Source: Tunturibacter gelidoferens
GTDB lineage: Bacteria > Acidobacteriota > Terriglobia > Terriglobales > Acidobacteriaceae
Assembly: GCF_040358255.1 (NCBI RefSeq)
Contig: NZ_CP132938.1
Span: forward strand, 5,022,001 to 5,086,000
Reading direction: 5' to 3'
Length of the DNA: 64,000 bases
Shown here: positions 63,622 to 64,000 of the stretch, one piece after another
Layout of the letters: each line of letters starts with the position of its first letter
Position numbering within the stretch: position 1 is the stretch's first letter
Notes under the pieces: generated by a model
What the model was told of the DNA's origin: nothing
The model's input: the letters and a program-made list of their open reading frames with translations, nothing else
The model's database searches: none
Made by a program: the position numbers and the translations under genes

Positions 63622-64000
63622 CGTCTTCTCCGTCTAGAAACGGTGTAGCTGTGCGATATTTTCGGAAGCCCGTTAAAACTTCACGAGCCGAAATAGTTGC
63701 TCTTTGGCGTGGTAGTTGCTTTGTACTCCTTGGTCTCGGCTTCTACGTATCTGTCACACGGGTTGTTAGCACTTGCAGGGCCAACTCTTTTAGTGACGTG
63801 ATTAGAAAACGCTCATATGCGTAAGAACCACAGTTGCAGCCGTGGCCCAATGATGAAGTTTGGAAAGAATTATGTGTCCCGCCAGACGAAATACATGGAA
63901 AGGTGTTGGGGAGATCGCACCCGCTCTGGGCAATGAATCCGAGAGCACGTTCAGCGCCGATTTCAAGTGCGTTATGGGAAGTTCGCCGCGATCGTACATG
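63622..64000. other. Right end of window, nothing assigned
   Basis: A 65-codon minus-strand frame at 63802-63999 reaches the window edge and is not recognised. No RNA or repeat was seen. Confidence 0.35.

Noticed and set aside
1..64000. CRISPR array, rRNA operon or replication origin
   Set aside because: No regularly spaced direct repeats, rRNA-like conserved blocks or DnaA-box clusters were seen on reading.

Overview
The window looks like a chromosomal accessory region of an acidobacterium (Acidobacteriota, Terriglobia type). This is an inference from gene content. The signs are an Oar-like TonB-dependent receptor with an N-terminal carboxypeptidase-regulatory domain, secreted Ig-repeat and FG-GAP proteins, a tiny remnant that looks like a PadR/duplicated-permease locus, DUF1761/DUF1905 genes and many small zinc-ribbon ORFs. 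No rRNA or intact tRNA gene is visible.

Layout. 0-7.0 kb: a catabolic island with the start of a tannase/feruloyl-esterase gene, its TonB receptor, a two-component system and a divergent NMT1/THI5-like binding protein. 7.3-9.5 kb: a HipA-like kinase/DUF3037-like gene pair on the minus strand. 9.6-13.7 kb: a sigma-factor remnant, DUF1905, frameshifted DUF1761, an acyltransferase and a dead IS481-family element. 14.1-39.8 kb: a surface-polysaccharide locus. It holds membrane glycosyltransferases, CDP-sugar genes (rfbF, rfbG, an acetolactate-synthase-like ThDP enzyme, an rfbH-type dehydrase, a short-chain epimerase/reductase), GT2 plus a frameshifted GtrA, two methyltransferases, a Wzx-like flippase and a Wzy-like polymerase. 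Long stretches between these genes hold only gene debris. 39.9-46 kb: zinc ribbons, remnants, a second HipA-like/DUF3037-like pair in inverted orientation, and a decayed IS3-family element. 46.4-52.7 kb: a second acyltransferase, an IS66 remnant and a large pectate-lyase-fold lipoprotein. 53.2-55.5 kb: two overlapping tyrosine recombinases. 56-58 kb: a zinc ribbon, an acyltransferase stub and a third, ruined copy of the HipA-like/DUF3037-like pair. 58-63.6 kb: secreted FG-GAP and Ig-domain proteins, an outer-membrane barrel and a flagellar-hook fragment.

How it works together. The rfbF-rfbG-rfbH set with the ThDP enzyme and a reductase predicts a CDP-linked, two-carbon-branched 3,6-dideoxyhexose (yersiniose type) that would be built into a lipid-linked glycan by the surrounding transferases, flippase and polymerase. 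The usual E3 reductase (ddhD) is not in the window.

The most unusual feature is the kinase/DUF3037-like module. Two intact copies lie in inverted orientation at 8.2-9.4 kb and 43.1-44.4 kb and bracket the whole polysaccharide locus. They share a 551-bp stretch that is 100% identical base for base, while the DNA on both sides is clearly diverged. This points to recent gene conversion and to a possible invertible 33.7-kb segment. A third copy at 56.9-57.7 kb is a truncated pseudogene.
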